Below, in pieces: positions 17,401 to 23,826 of a DNA stretch of 37,424 bases (the stretch's first letter is position 1; each line of letters opens with the position of its first letter). The position numbers and the translations under genes are program-made. The notes beneath the pieces were generated by a model. The model saw only the letters and a list, made by a program, of their open reading frames with translations. It was not told where the DNA came from and made no database searches. The stretch comes from Truepera sp. bin119 (GTDB taxonomy: Bacteria > Deinococcota > Deinococci > Deinococcales > Trueperaceae), in contig MPNL01000031.1 of the NCBI GenBank assembly GCA_002239005.1, forward strand, positions 1 to 37,424. Direction: 5' to 3'.

Positions 17401-19221
17401 GACGATCCGAAGGACGGCAAGATCGATCGCCAGCCGCACCAGGATGCCGACATCCGGGATAATGAAGAGAAGGGTGTCGACGTCACCTTGACAGTCAACC
17501 TCGGCTTCGGTGACTCCCTGGAAGGCTACGCCAAGCTCAGCCTTGCGAAGATCCCGGTCCTCGAGAAGGTTGCTAAGGGTAAAGAGGGTGAAGGCGCCGT
17601 TGCCGGTGACTACAACATCAACACCGGCGAATACTACGCGATCAAGGTCGACAAGCTCTACACCGCTGCCAAGGTTGGTGGCATGACCGACCTAGAGGTC
17701 ACCTTCGGTGAGAAAGCTGGCCTCAGCCACGGCGCCTATGGCAGTTCGTTCACCGACAGCGACGGCATCAACTTCCGCCTTGTCCCCGGCATGGTGGCTC
17801 TCAACCCCGAGATCAGCGGCTTCTTTGTTCCTAAAGCCTTGGACAAAGACAAAAACATTGAGGCTGCAGCCGCCCAGGGCCTCGAGCTCCGCCTTAGCCC
17901 GATGCAGGGTGTAAGTGTCGGCGCGCACCTCAGCCGCTGGGCGTCCGAAGATACCGACGGCAGTGGAGGAGTTGACACGCAAGATACGGTCAACGCGCTC
18001 GTCATAGGTTTCGACGCCGCGTTGAGCCTGCAGCTCTTCGATGTCACGGCCGAGTGGGAGAGAGCTACCCGCTCCGACGATGCCAGCATGGCCGACGACG
18101 CCTTCTACGTCACGCTCAAAGTCGACGACATGATGGGCGGCATGATGATGCCCATCCCGCTGCTCGACAGTCTGAGCGCCTCGTACTTCGATGTCGCGGA
18201 TGACTGGGCGGCCCTGGCGAGGGCGAACTCCAAGAGCTTCCCGTTCAAGGAAGATCAGGCGGGCTTGGTAGCCAACGTGGGTCTTGATCTGGTCCTTGTC
18301 GACCTCGACGCCTACGTCACCAGCTACAGGCTCCACTCGACCCAAGACTCTGCCCTCGCCTTGGGTGCCGATGCCACGGCCGCACTCTTCTCTGGCCTTA
18401 GCCTCGAGGGCTTCTTCCACACCGTTTCGGTGACCCCGGCGGGTGGGACAGCTGTTACGGTTGACGATGTCAAGACCCACATGAACGCGAATGAGGTGGC
18501 GGTCGCCAGCGACTCGCTCGAGCGCGACAAGAACTACAACACCGGCTTCGGCATCACCCTGAAGCACGACGGTATGTCCGCCGATGCGCTGGTGAGTGGT
18601 CTCGACCTCAACCTCGGCTACAAGCAGACGGAGGCCGACTTCAGCAAGCGGACCATCAGTGCCGGTGCTAAGGCTACGCTGCCTATCGACATCATCACCG
18701 TCGCCCCGTACGGATCGATCGAGTGGGTCACGGACACTGACGCCAACCCCGACAACACGACCACCATCAAGGTCGGTGCCGGCGTGACCACCCAACCGAT
18801 CGACACCTTCCTGGCGCCTAGCCTCGAAGGCAATGTCAACTACCGGAACACGGCCCACGCTAACGCTACCGCCGCCACCTACTCCGCTAACGAACTCCAG
18901 TTCGCCGTAGGCCTGTCGCTGAACGAGTTCCTGTTCGACGAGAGCGTCCTCAAGGCCCGTTACGGGTTCCACCGGGGCACCAACGTCCAGCCCAACATGC
19001 GGACCGAGGCCGACGACGATCCGGCCAATGCGACCTACGCCGTCGGTAAAGATAAGGACATGGGCGGTCAGAGCAACGCCACCAACGGTTTCGAGATCAT
19101 TTGGGACTACCACGGTCTCGAGCTCGTCTACGGCTCGTTCACCACCGACCCGAACACCGCTGTCACCGGCGACCACTCCATCGCCAATTACGTCACCATC
19201 TCCTACTCCGTCAACTTCTAA
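14461..19221 (+). CDS. slpA: Giant SlpA-like envelope protein: SLH domain, Ala-rich coiled coil, outer-membrane barrel region
   Basis: 1586 aa from a GTG start with AAGGGG at 14446-14451. Signal peptide at residues 1-19 (MKKLLIALLAAVLTSGAFA). An SLH domain follows at about 21-80 (FPDIPANHWAADAVARI, IIGFPDGTFRGNEAFTRYQ), the part that binds pyruvylated cell-wall polymer. Residues about 90-930 are helical and extremely rich in Ala, with regularly placed Asp, Leu/Ile and Ser (ADAALSDAIDAAA units), forming a predicted long coiled coil. The region from about 935 to the end alternates in beta-strand fashion and ends SYSVNF with a terminal Phe, as outer-membrane barrels do. This plan matches Deinococcus/Thermus SlpA, but the coil is much longer than I would expect. 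It would tie the outer membrane to the peptidoglycan. A long leader precedes it and a strong terminator follows, which suggests high expression. Confidence 0.9.
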   Translation: MKKLLIALLAAVLTSGAFAQDTAFPDIPANHWAADAVARITDLGIIIGFPDGTFRGNEAFTRYQTALVISRTLDVITTNIEAMGVMSAEDIAALNAALEQLASDQAAQGVRLAATESDVASLGDDVIADGARIDDLEAAINGVMMNMVDPMVVQEMQDQIASLGVAAANAASASAAADSGLQNQINALEVAIDASNAAAAPAPAFGLQSQTNAPGVAIAPSTAAASAAASAAAAAASQSAAADAELRRAVAALSAAADAAASQSAAADSGLQDQIDALGAAAAAAAAASEAADAALSDAIDAAAAAAAAALDDAAAASAAGDAALSDAIDALSGAAAAAAAASEAADAALSDAIDAAAAAAAAALDDAAAAAAAGDAELRRAIAALSAASDDADAGLQDQIDALAAAAAAAAAASEAADAALSDAIDAAAAAAAAALDDAAAASAAGDAELRRAIAALSAASDDADAGLQDQIDALGAAATAAAAASDAGDAALSDAIAALAAAADDAAAASEAADAGLQGQIDVLRVSVEAASARADAASARADAVAADAAAARAALQGQIDALGAAATAAAAASEAADAALGDAIAAAADAAAAADATAAAASAAGDAALGDAIAAAADAAAAADAAAAAASEAADSGLQGQIDALGAAATAAAAASEAADAALGDAIAAAAAAATAADAAAAAASEAADAALGDAIAAAAAAATAADAAAAAASEAADAALSDALDALSAAAAAAAAESAAADAALSDALDAAAAASEAADAALSDALAAAAAASATADAAIRDEVAAAAAELQDQVHALSHDVEDAAAASEAADAELSDALAAAAAESAAADAGLGDSIAAAAAAAEVARAKLSDALAAAAAESAAAAANNAAGVADNAGDIANIREFVILLRRNQVAIRDRVAALEGAHAEAIEGLDNRVGALEANLFDLSGSIKVSYKMVHVGGPNSHFDLDRAFGNGFGAPGLSTISTGAFDDDDPKDGKIDRQPHQDADIRDNEEKGVDVTLTVNLGFGDSLEGYAKLSLAKIPVLEKVAKGKEGEGAVAGDYNINTGEYYAIKVDKLYTAAKVGGMTDLEVTFGEKAGLSHGAYGSSFTDSDGINFRLVPGMVALNPEISGFFVPKALDKDKNIEAAAAQGLELRLSPMQGVSVGAHLSRWASEDTDGSGGVDTQDTVNALVIGFDAALSLQLFDVTAEWERATRSDDASMADDAFYVTLKVDDMMGGMMMPIPLLDSLSASYFDVADDWAALARANSKSFPFKEDQAGLVANVGLDLVLVDLDAYVTSYRLHSTQDSALALGADATAALFSGLSLEGFFHTVSVTPAGGTAVTVDDVKTHMNANEVAVASDSLERDKNYNTGFGITLKHDGMSADALVSGLDLNLGYKQTEADFSKRTISAGAKATLPIDIITVAPYGSIEWVTDTDANPDNTTTIKVGAGVTTQPIDTFLAPSLEGNVNYRNTAHANATAATYSANELQFAVGLSLNEFLFDESVLKARYGFHRGTNVQPNMRTEADDDPANATYAVGKDKDMGGQSNATNGFEIIWDYHGLELVYGSFTTDPNTAVTGDHSIANYVTISYSVNF
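15322..15924 (+). repeat. Tandem 216-bp repeats inside slpA
   Basis: The landmark GCTTCCGA recurs at 15322, 15484, 15700 and 15916, giving spacings of 162, 216 and 216 bp. The block starting CGAGTTGCGC recurs at 15591 and 15807, again 216 bp apart. All spacings are multiples of 3, so units of 54 or 72 residues can be gained or lost in frame. The copies are nearly identical at the DNA level. Confidence 0.75.
16432..16614 (+). repeat. Tandem 87-bp repeats inside slpA
   Basis: GCTTCCGAA recurs at 16432, 16519 and 16606, exactly 87 bp (29 residues) apart, and the two full units between are identical or nearly so. They encode an Ala-rich block with SEAADAALGDAI at its head. Confidence 0.8.
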
Positions 19222-19237
19222 AGCCCTTCGCCTCTCA

Positions 19238-19267
19238 AAGAGGGCCCCGCCTGCGCGGGGCCCTCTT
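19238..19267 (+). terminator. Strong terminator after slpA
   Basis: A perfect 13-bp stem, AAGAGGGCCCCGC with its reverse complement, encloses a CTGC loop and is followed by CTTCGTTCT. It starts 16 bp after the slpA stop. Because it is symmetric and starts with AA on the other strand, it may also serve the convergent lipid-kinase gene. Confidence 0.85.
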
Positions 19268-19280
19268 CTTCGTTCTAGCG

Positions 19281-20150
19281 TTAAGCGAAGACCCTGAGCG
19301 ACCGGGGCCGGATCTCGAGGTCGAACTCGCTGGTCGCCGCCATCAACTCGCCCTCGAGGTGGGCAGGTCTGGGGATCCCCCAGCGAAGCTTCACCCGGCG
19401 GCCCCGGAACGGGAAGACCTGAGGGTGACCCAAGTGTCTCCCCTTCATCACCTGCGGCAGGATCGCCAGAGCGCCTAAGCGCCCGATCGATCCCGCGATG
19501 ATCACATCGAAGAGACCGTCCTCTACCGAGGCCTCGGGGGCGAAGTAGAAGCTCCCGCCGACCCGGGGACCGTTGTGGGTGGAGACCAGCAGCGAGGGAC
19601 CGCTGAAGACCCGGCGCCCGTCGATGTCGACGGTGAGCGGCAGGCAGCGGTGGCGGGCCAGGGTGGCCAGTAGTGCCCAAAGGTAGGCGGCTCTCCCCTT
19701 AATGAGTTGGGGAACGTGCTGCATCTGGAGGGTGATGTCGGCGTCGAAGCCGACCCCGACCGCGTTGATGAAGGGGACGCCGTTGACCAGGCCGCTGTCC
19801 ACCATCCGGACCCGGCCCCGGCGGACGGTGGCGACGGCGGCCGCTAGGTCGTAGCGACCGATCCCGAGGGCGAAGGCGAAATCGTCGCCGGAGCCGGCGG
19901 GCAGCAGGCCGAGGGTCCGCTCGCTGCCGAGGCAGGCCAGGGCCGCCTCGTGCACCGTGCCGTCGCCCCCCAGCACCAGCACCCGGGCGTCGCCCGGGAG
20001 TGCCTCGACCAGCCGGGTGGCGTGACCGGGGGACTCGGTGCAGAGGAGGGTGTGATCGAGCCCCGCGTCACCTAGCAGGTGCCGCGCCGCCCCCAGTGCG
20101 CTGCGCGCCCGCCCCCGACCGGCTGCGGGATTAAATAGCAGATAGACCAA
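19281..20150 (-). CDS. Diacylglycerol/lipid kinase, YegS/DagK family
   Basis: 289 aa from a TTG start. The catalytic domain begins FNPAAGRGRA, then GGDGTVHEAA (61-70) and GLLPAGSGDDFAFALG, the nucleotide-binding and catalytic motifs of the family, followed by INAVGVGFDADI. A beta-sandwich domain fills the C-terminal half (SLLVSTHNGPRVGG.FYFAPEASVEDGLFDVI). It would phosphorylate a lipid such as diacylglycerol at the cytoplasmic face. The usual PAGTGND is PAGSGDD here, a common variant. TAAAAT lies 6 nt before the TTG, supporting this start and a leaderless mRNA. Confidence 0.9.
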   Translation of the reverse strand: MVYLLFNPAAGRGRARSALGAARHLLGDAGLDHTLLCTESPGHATRLVEALPGDARVLVLGGDGTVHEAALACLGSERTLGLLPAGSGDDFAFALGIGRYDLAAAVATVRRGRVRMVDSGLVNGVPFINAVGVGFDADITLQMQHVPQLIKGRAAYLWALLATLARHRCLPLTVDIDGRRVFSGPSLLVSTHNGPRVGGSFYFAPEASVEDGLFDVIIAGSIGRLGALAILPQVMKGRHLGHPQVFPFRGRRVKLRWGIPRPAHLEGELMAATSEFDLEIRPRSLRVFA

Positions 20151-20156
20151 GGTTAC

Positions 20157-20162
20157 ATTTTA
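20157..20162 (-). promoter_or_regulatory. -10 box TAAAAT for the lipid-kinase gene
   Basis: On the - strand TAAAAT ends 6 nt before the TTG start (20148-20150), which suggests a leaderless mRNA with a TTG first codon. A divergent -10 (20188-20193) lies 25 bp away. Confidence 0.6.
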
Positions 20163-20187
20163 CTCTGTTTCCACCCGGCGTCCACGC

Positions 20188-20193
20188 TAGAAT
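20188..20193 (+). promoter_or_regulatory. -10 box TAGAAT for the beta-helix gene
   Basis: TAGAAT ends 6 nt before the ATG at 20200, with no Shine-Dalgarno sequence between. Confidence 0.65.
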
Positions 20194-20199
20194 CGGGCC

Positions 20200-20865
20200 A
20201 TGCTGTCGACCTCGGAGCTGTTCTGCTCTGATGACCTCCCCCCTGAGTTGCGCCCCCTCCTCGCAGCCCATCACCCTTGGGAGATCCTCACAGCCCTCGA
20301 CAGCTTCGTCGCCGAGCAGGGGGATGATCGCCTCGGGGTGATCCATCCGACCGCCGTGGTGGAGGGGCCGGTCTTCCTCGCCGAGGGTGCGGTAATCGGC
20401 CCTCACGCTTTGGTTAGCGGCCCGAGCTGGATCGGCCCCGGTGCCGAGGTTGGCCACGGCGCCTGCCTGCGCGGCGGGGTGGTGCTGGCGGCCGGGGCGT
20501 TCGTTGGCCACGCCAGCGAGGTCAAGCGCTCGCTGCTCCTGCCCGGGGCTAGGGCCCCGCACTTCAACTACGTCGGCGACAGCGTCCTGGGCCGGGGGGT
20601 GAACCTGGGTGCAGGTGTCAAGCTGGCCAACTTCAACACCTTTGCCAACCCGGTCAGGCTCGGCGCGACCGCCCTCAGGAAGTTCGGGGCTGCGCTCGGT
20701 GATGAGGTGTCGACCGGCTGCAACGCGGTGCTGGCACCGGGCACGATCGTGGGGCCGCGGACCGTGATCTACCCGGGGGCGGTGGTCAGGGGCCAGATCG
20801 GGCCCGACCGGGTGGTGAAGTGCAAGCCCGATCTCGAGCTGGTGCCGCGGCGCCCCCCCACCTAG
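20200..20865 (+). CDS. Left-handed beta-helix (hexapeptide) protein, GlmU C-terminal-like
   Basis: 221 aa. After a helical head (residues 1-45), the rest shows hexapeptide-repeat turns: VIHPTAVVEGPVFLAEGAVIGPHALVSG, GPGAEVGHGACLRGGVVL, and later GDEVSTGCNAVLAPGTIVGPRTVIYPGAVV. KRSLLLPGARAPHFNYVGDSVLG resembles the acetyl-CoA site of GlmU acetyltransferase domains (H.NYVGD). No pyrophosphorylase domain is present. It is probably a sugar-nucleotide acyl- or acetyltransferase; the substrate is unknown. Its stop directly precedes the rhomboid ATG with no gap, so they are co-transcribed. Confidence 0.85.
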   Translation: MLSTSELFCSDDLPPELRPLLAAHHPWEILTALDSFVAEQGDDRLGVIHPTAVVEGPVFLAEGAVIGPHALVSGPSWIGPGAEVGHGACLRGGVVLAAGAFVGHASEVKRSLLLPGARAPHFNYVGDSVLGRGVNLGAGVKLANFNTFANPVRLGATALRKFGAALGDEVSTGCNAVLAPGTIVGPRTVIYPGAVVRGQIGPDRVVKCKPDLELVPRRPPT

Positions 20866-21579
20866 ATGTTCCCTTTGCGCGACGCCAACCCGCGCCACGG
20901 CCCGGCGGTGGTCGTCTGGGTCCTGGTTGCGCTCAACGTCGGAGTCTTCCTCTTCCAGACTCAGCTGGAGGGCCGCGATACCTTTCTGTTCATCCTGGAG
21001 TACGCCTTCATCCCCAGGCAGTTCTTTGGGGAGCCCGTGCGTGAGTTCGCCACCCTGATCACCAGCACCTTCCTGCACGGCAACTTCGGTCATCTGCTGG
21101 GGAACATGTTCTTTCTCTACGTCTTCGGCGACAATATCGAGGACCGGCTGGGGCACTTCCCCTTCCTCGCCTTCTACCTCCTCGGTGGCGCGGTGGCGAC
21201 CCTGGCCCACGGGCTCTTCGCCGCCGACTCTCCGCAGCCGTTGGTGGGGGCTTCCGGTGCGATCAGCGCCGTCATGGGCGCCTATATCCTGCTCTTCCCA
21301 ACCCAGCGGGTGCTGACCTTCATCCCCCCGCTGCTCCTCCCCTGGCTCCTGATGGCCCTGTTCGTCCGCGTCCCCCGCTTCTTCCTGATCTGGTTGCCCG
21401 CCTGGATCTACATAGGCTACTGGGCGCTGATTCAACTCACCAACGCGACCGGTCCTCCGTCGCGGGGGACCGACAACGTCGCCTGGTGGGCCCACGTAGG
21501 GGGATTTGCGGTCGGCCTAGTGGTGGTGAGCCTCTTCCTGAGGAGCCGGAAGCGGCTGGACCCGGACCAGTTCGCCTAG
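20866..21579 (+). CDS. Rhomboid intramembrane serine protease
   Basis: 237 aa with six to seven membrane segments. The active site is clear: GASGAISA with Ser130 near segment 4, and WAHVGGFAVG with His209 in segment 6. TFLHGNFGHLLGNMFFLYVFG, with HxxxHxxxN, is the usual loop/segment-2 signature. Rhomboids cut membrane proteins inside the bilayer. The ATG abuts the previous stop. The gene converges with hpf with no bases between the two stop codons (TAG|CTA). Confidence 0.93.
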   Translation: MFPLRDANPRHGPAVVVWVLVALNVGVFLFQTQLEGRDTFLFILEYAFIPRQFFGEPVREFATLITSTFLHGNFGHLLGNMFFLYVFGDNIEDRLGHFPFLAFYLLGGAVATLAHGLFAADSPQPLVGASGAISAVMGAYILLFPTQRVLTFIPPLLLPWLLMALFVRVPRFFLIWLPAWIYIGYWALIQLTNATGPPSRGTDNVAWWAHVGGFAVGLVVVSLFLRSRKRLDPDQFA

Positions 21580-22110
21580 CTAGGCCGGCTCGATCAGTCC
21601 GTAGTCCCCGTCATGCCGGAGGTAGATGACGCTGACCGCGCCTGTCTCGGCATTGCGGAACATGAAGAAATCGTGCCCGAGAGCCTCCATCTGGATCGCC
21701 GCATCTTCGGGGGTCATCGGCCTCAGCACATGCCGTTTGGTCCGGACGATGGTCGGCTCCTGCTGCTCGTCGGGCTCCTCCTCGACCGGCGGGGGTGCCC
21801 CCTCATGCCTCCTGGCGATGAACCGGCCCTTGAAGCGTTTCAGTTGCCGCTCGAGCTTATCGACGACCAGGTCGACGGCGGCGTAGGTGTCCTGACCCCA
21901 CTCTTCGGCTCTGATCACACCGTGGGGCACGTTGATCTGCACCTCTACCTTGGCCGGATTTACGCTCCGGTGCTCGGCATAGGACATCACCACCTTGGCA
22001 TCGACGATCCTGTCCGAGAAGCGGTCGAGCTTGCCGATCTTCCCCTCGGCGTAGCTCCTCATGGCTTCGGTGATGTCGACATTGCGGCCGATGAACTGAT
22101 AGATATTCAT
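21580..22110 (-). CDS. hpf: Ribosome hibernation promoting factor, long form
   Basis: 176 aa. The N-terminal S30AE domain (residues 1-100: NIYQFIGRNVDITEAMRSYAEGKI, AKVEVQINVPHGVIRAEE, DTYAAVDLVVDKLERQLKRFK) binds the 30S decoding site. An acidic linker follows, then the C-terminal dimerisation domain (PMTPEDAAIQMEALGHDFFMFRNAETGAVSVIYLR in pieces), which makes 100S ribosome dimers. The start has a strong AGGAGAGGAG. It stands alone, convergent with rhomboid. Confidence 0.95.
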   Translation of the reverse strand: MNIYQFIGRNVDITEAMRSYAEGKIGKLDRFSDRIVDAKVVMSYAEHRSVNPAKVEVQINVPHGVIRAEEWGQDTYAAVDLVVDKLERQLKRFKGRFIARRHEGAPPPVEEEPDEQQEPTIVRTKRHVLRPMTPEDAAIQMEALGHDFFMFRNAETGAVSVIYLRHDGDYGLIEPA

Positions 22111-22281
22111 GATGCTCCTCTCCTACCGCTATGCCTGGGAGTGCTGCGCAGGCTTAGCCCCTACCGGGGGCTGGCGGGGCGCCCGCTCCTCCTTAGCTTA
22201 GCCCGATCTCGCCTGGCTAGGAGGCTGCTGCAGGACATGTACATGTAAGCTGACTTAAGGGGAGGTGGCTGTCGCTATTGC

Positions 22282-22287
22282 TACACT
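22282..22287 (+). promoter_or_regulatory. -10 box TACACT for the HxlR gene
   Basis: TACACT ends 7 nt before the ATG at 22295. This spacing, and the absence of a ribosome-binding site, decide for the ATG rather than the upstream GTG at 22265. Confidence 0.55.
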
Positions 22288-22294
22288 ACCGGCG

Positions 22295-22615
22295 ATGAAG
22301 GTCGAACCCCGCCGGCACCTCTGTCCGGCCTACCAAGCGATTCAGATCCTTCAGGAGAAGTGGGTACTCCACATCATCACTACCCTGCTCGGGGGCTCGC
22401 GCGGCTTTAACGAGTTGGGGCGCGATATCGGCGGCTGCAGCCCCACCACCCTCGCTCAGCGCCTGTCGCAACTCGAGTCGCTCGGCCTCGTCAGCAAGAC
22501 CCTGCAGCCCAGCCTACCCCTGCGGAGCAGCTACCAGCTGACCCCCTCGGGGCGGGCACTCCAGAGCGTGGTCGACGCGATCGACTCCTGGGCCGCCGAC
22601 TATCTGTACAGCTAA
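22295..22615 (+). CDS. HxlR-family winged-helix transcriptional regulator
   Basis: 106 aa. CPAYQAIQILQEKWVLHII is the family opening, including the conserved Cys that senses redox state in some members; GGSRGFNELGRDIGGCSPTTLAQRLSQLESLGLV is the helix-turn-helix (in pieces), and SYQLTPSGRAL the wing. HxlR proteins bind as dimers and often sense oxidants or aldehydes. The flanking genes (hpf and minE) are both on the other strand, so no target is indicated by position. Confidence 0.9.
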   Translation: MKVEPRRHLCPAYQAIQILQEKWVLHIITTLLGGSRGFNELGRDIGGCSPTTLAQRLSQLESLGLVSKTLQPSLPLRSSYQLTPSGRALQSVVDAIDSWAADYLYS

Positions 22616-22641
22616 ATTGCCAGGGACTTGCGCTAATCGCC

Positions 22642-22896
22642 TCAGTGCTCGGAGGCCGCCGCCGCTCGCTGCAGGGGGACGTTGGCAACGAACACCATCC
22701 GGTCCTCCTTCTGCTCGAACTCGACCGTGTAGTCATCCTTCTCCGCCGGGAAGTAGCGGCCGATCACCTCGAGGAGTTCCTCCCTGAGCTCCTCCATCCG
22801 GCCGGGGGCGAGTTGGGCGCGGTCGTAGGAGAGGACCAGCTTCAGGCGGTCACGGGCCCGCTCCCTGCTCTTCACCCGTTTGAAGAGTCCGAACAT
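22642..22896 (-). CDS. minE: Cell-division topological factor MinE
   Basis: 84 aa. MFGLFKRVKSRERARDRLKL is the N-terminal membrane-binding and MinD-contact part; AQLAPGRMEELREELLEVIGRYF and the YTVEFEQKEDRMVFVANVPL block form the dimer domain. MinE drives MinD off the membrane by stimulating its ATPase. Its ATG overlaps the minD stop by one base (TGATG), so translation is coupled. Confidence 0.92.
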   Translation of the reverse strand: MFGLFKRVKSRERARDRLKLVLSYDRAQLAPGRMEELREELLEVIGRYFPAEKDDYTVEFEQKEDRMVFVANVPLQRAAAASEH

Positions 22897-23705
22897 CAGC
22901 CTCCTCCGAACAGGCGCCGCAATCCGGCGAATGGGCCCCGCTCCTGCTCGAGCAAGGGGTAGGGGATCTCCTCACCATGGATCCGGCGGGCGATGTCGCG
23001 GAAGGCGTGACCAGCGCCGGTTCGCACCCCTCCATCGAGGCTCGCTGGGCTGCCGAGGTTGGTCGACACCAAGACTTTCTCATCCTCAGGCACTACCCCG
23101 ATCAGTTTGACGCCCAGGATGTCGAGCATGTCGTCGACCTCGAGCATGTCGCCGCGCTTGATCATCTCCGGCCTGAGGCGGTTCACCACCAGCCGGACCT
23201 CGTTGATACCGTTGGACTCGAGCAGGCCGATGATCCGGTCGGCGTCGCGGACGCTGGAGACCTCGGGGTTGACCACCACCAGGGCACCGTTGGCGGCGCT
23301 GGCGGCGGTGCGGAACCCCTTCTCGATCCCGGCAGGGCTGTCGATCAGCACCCGATCGAAATCCTCCTCCTCGAGCAGGGTTCTCACCGTCGTCTGCATC
23401 CGCTCCTCTGAGAGGGAGGACTTGTCCTTGGTCTGCGAAGCTGCGATCAGATAGAGGTTCTCGACCCGCTTGTCGCGGATGAGAGCCTGCTTAAGCCGGC
23501 ACCGCCCCTCGAACACGTCGATCAGGTCGTAGACCACCCGACCTTCGAGTCCCATGACGACATCGAGATTGCGGAGCCCGACGTCGGTGTCGACCACGGC
23601 AACCCTGTCGCCGAGCTTGGCGAGCGCGACTCCGACATTGGCGGTGGAGGTGGTCTTGCCGACCCCCCCCTTACCGGACGTGACAACGATAGCGTTGGCG
23701 TTCAC
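22896..23705 (-). CDS. minD: Septum-site ATPase MinD
   Basis: 269 aa from a GTG start with GAGGAG upstream. The deviant Walker A motif GKGGVGKTT is at residues 10-18, DTDVGLRNLDVVMGLE follows, and IDSPAGIEKGF is the Walker B part. The C-terminal end GLRRLFGGG is the amphipathic membrane-targeting helix. It is a membrane ATPase that places the division site. A TATAGT box lies at 23745-23750 on its strand, about 40 nt before the start. No minC is next to it. Confidence 0.95.
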   Translation of the reverse strand: MNANAIVVTSGKGGVGKTTSTANVGVALAKLGDRVAVVDTDVGLRNLDVVMGLEGRVVYDLIDVFEGRCRLKQALIRDKRVENLYLIAASQTKDKSSLSEERMQTTVRTLLEEEDFDRVLIDSPAGIEKGFRTAASAANGALVVVNPEVSSVRDADRIIGLLESNGINEVRLVVNRLRPEMIKRGDMLEVDDMLDILGVKLIGVVPEDEKVLVSTNLGSPASLDGGVRTGAGHAFRDIARRIHGEEIPYPLLEQERGPFAGLRRLFGGG

Positions 23706-23826
23706 TAGTCACTCCTCTAATAGCCCACATCCTAGCCAGCCTAAACTATACCACCCTCTCCGCACGGTCGGGGGCGGCCGAGGCTTGGTGGGGCGACACC
23801 GTGAAGAATATCACTATGGGCGGAGT

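Noticed and set aside
14740-17439. 899-aa open frame on the - strand opposite slpA, and other long frames there on both strands
   Set aside because: They are mirror images of the GCN-rich Ala codons of slpA: low-complexity Gly/Ser/Val or Leu/Pro-rich translations with no motif or ribosome-binding site.
17692-19680. 662-aa open frame on the - strand spanning the slpA 3' end
   Set aside because: It crosses the slpA terminator and reads antisense to a well-supported gene; no recognisable domain.
20131-21495. 454-aa open frame on the - strand opposite the beta-helix and rhomboid genes
   Set aside because: The + strand genes have clear family motifs and active-site residues; the antisense product is a charged, motif-less shadow.
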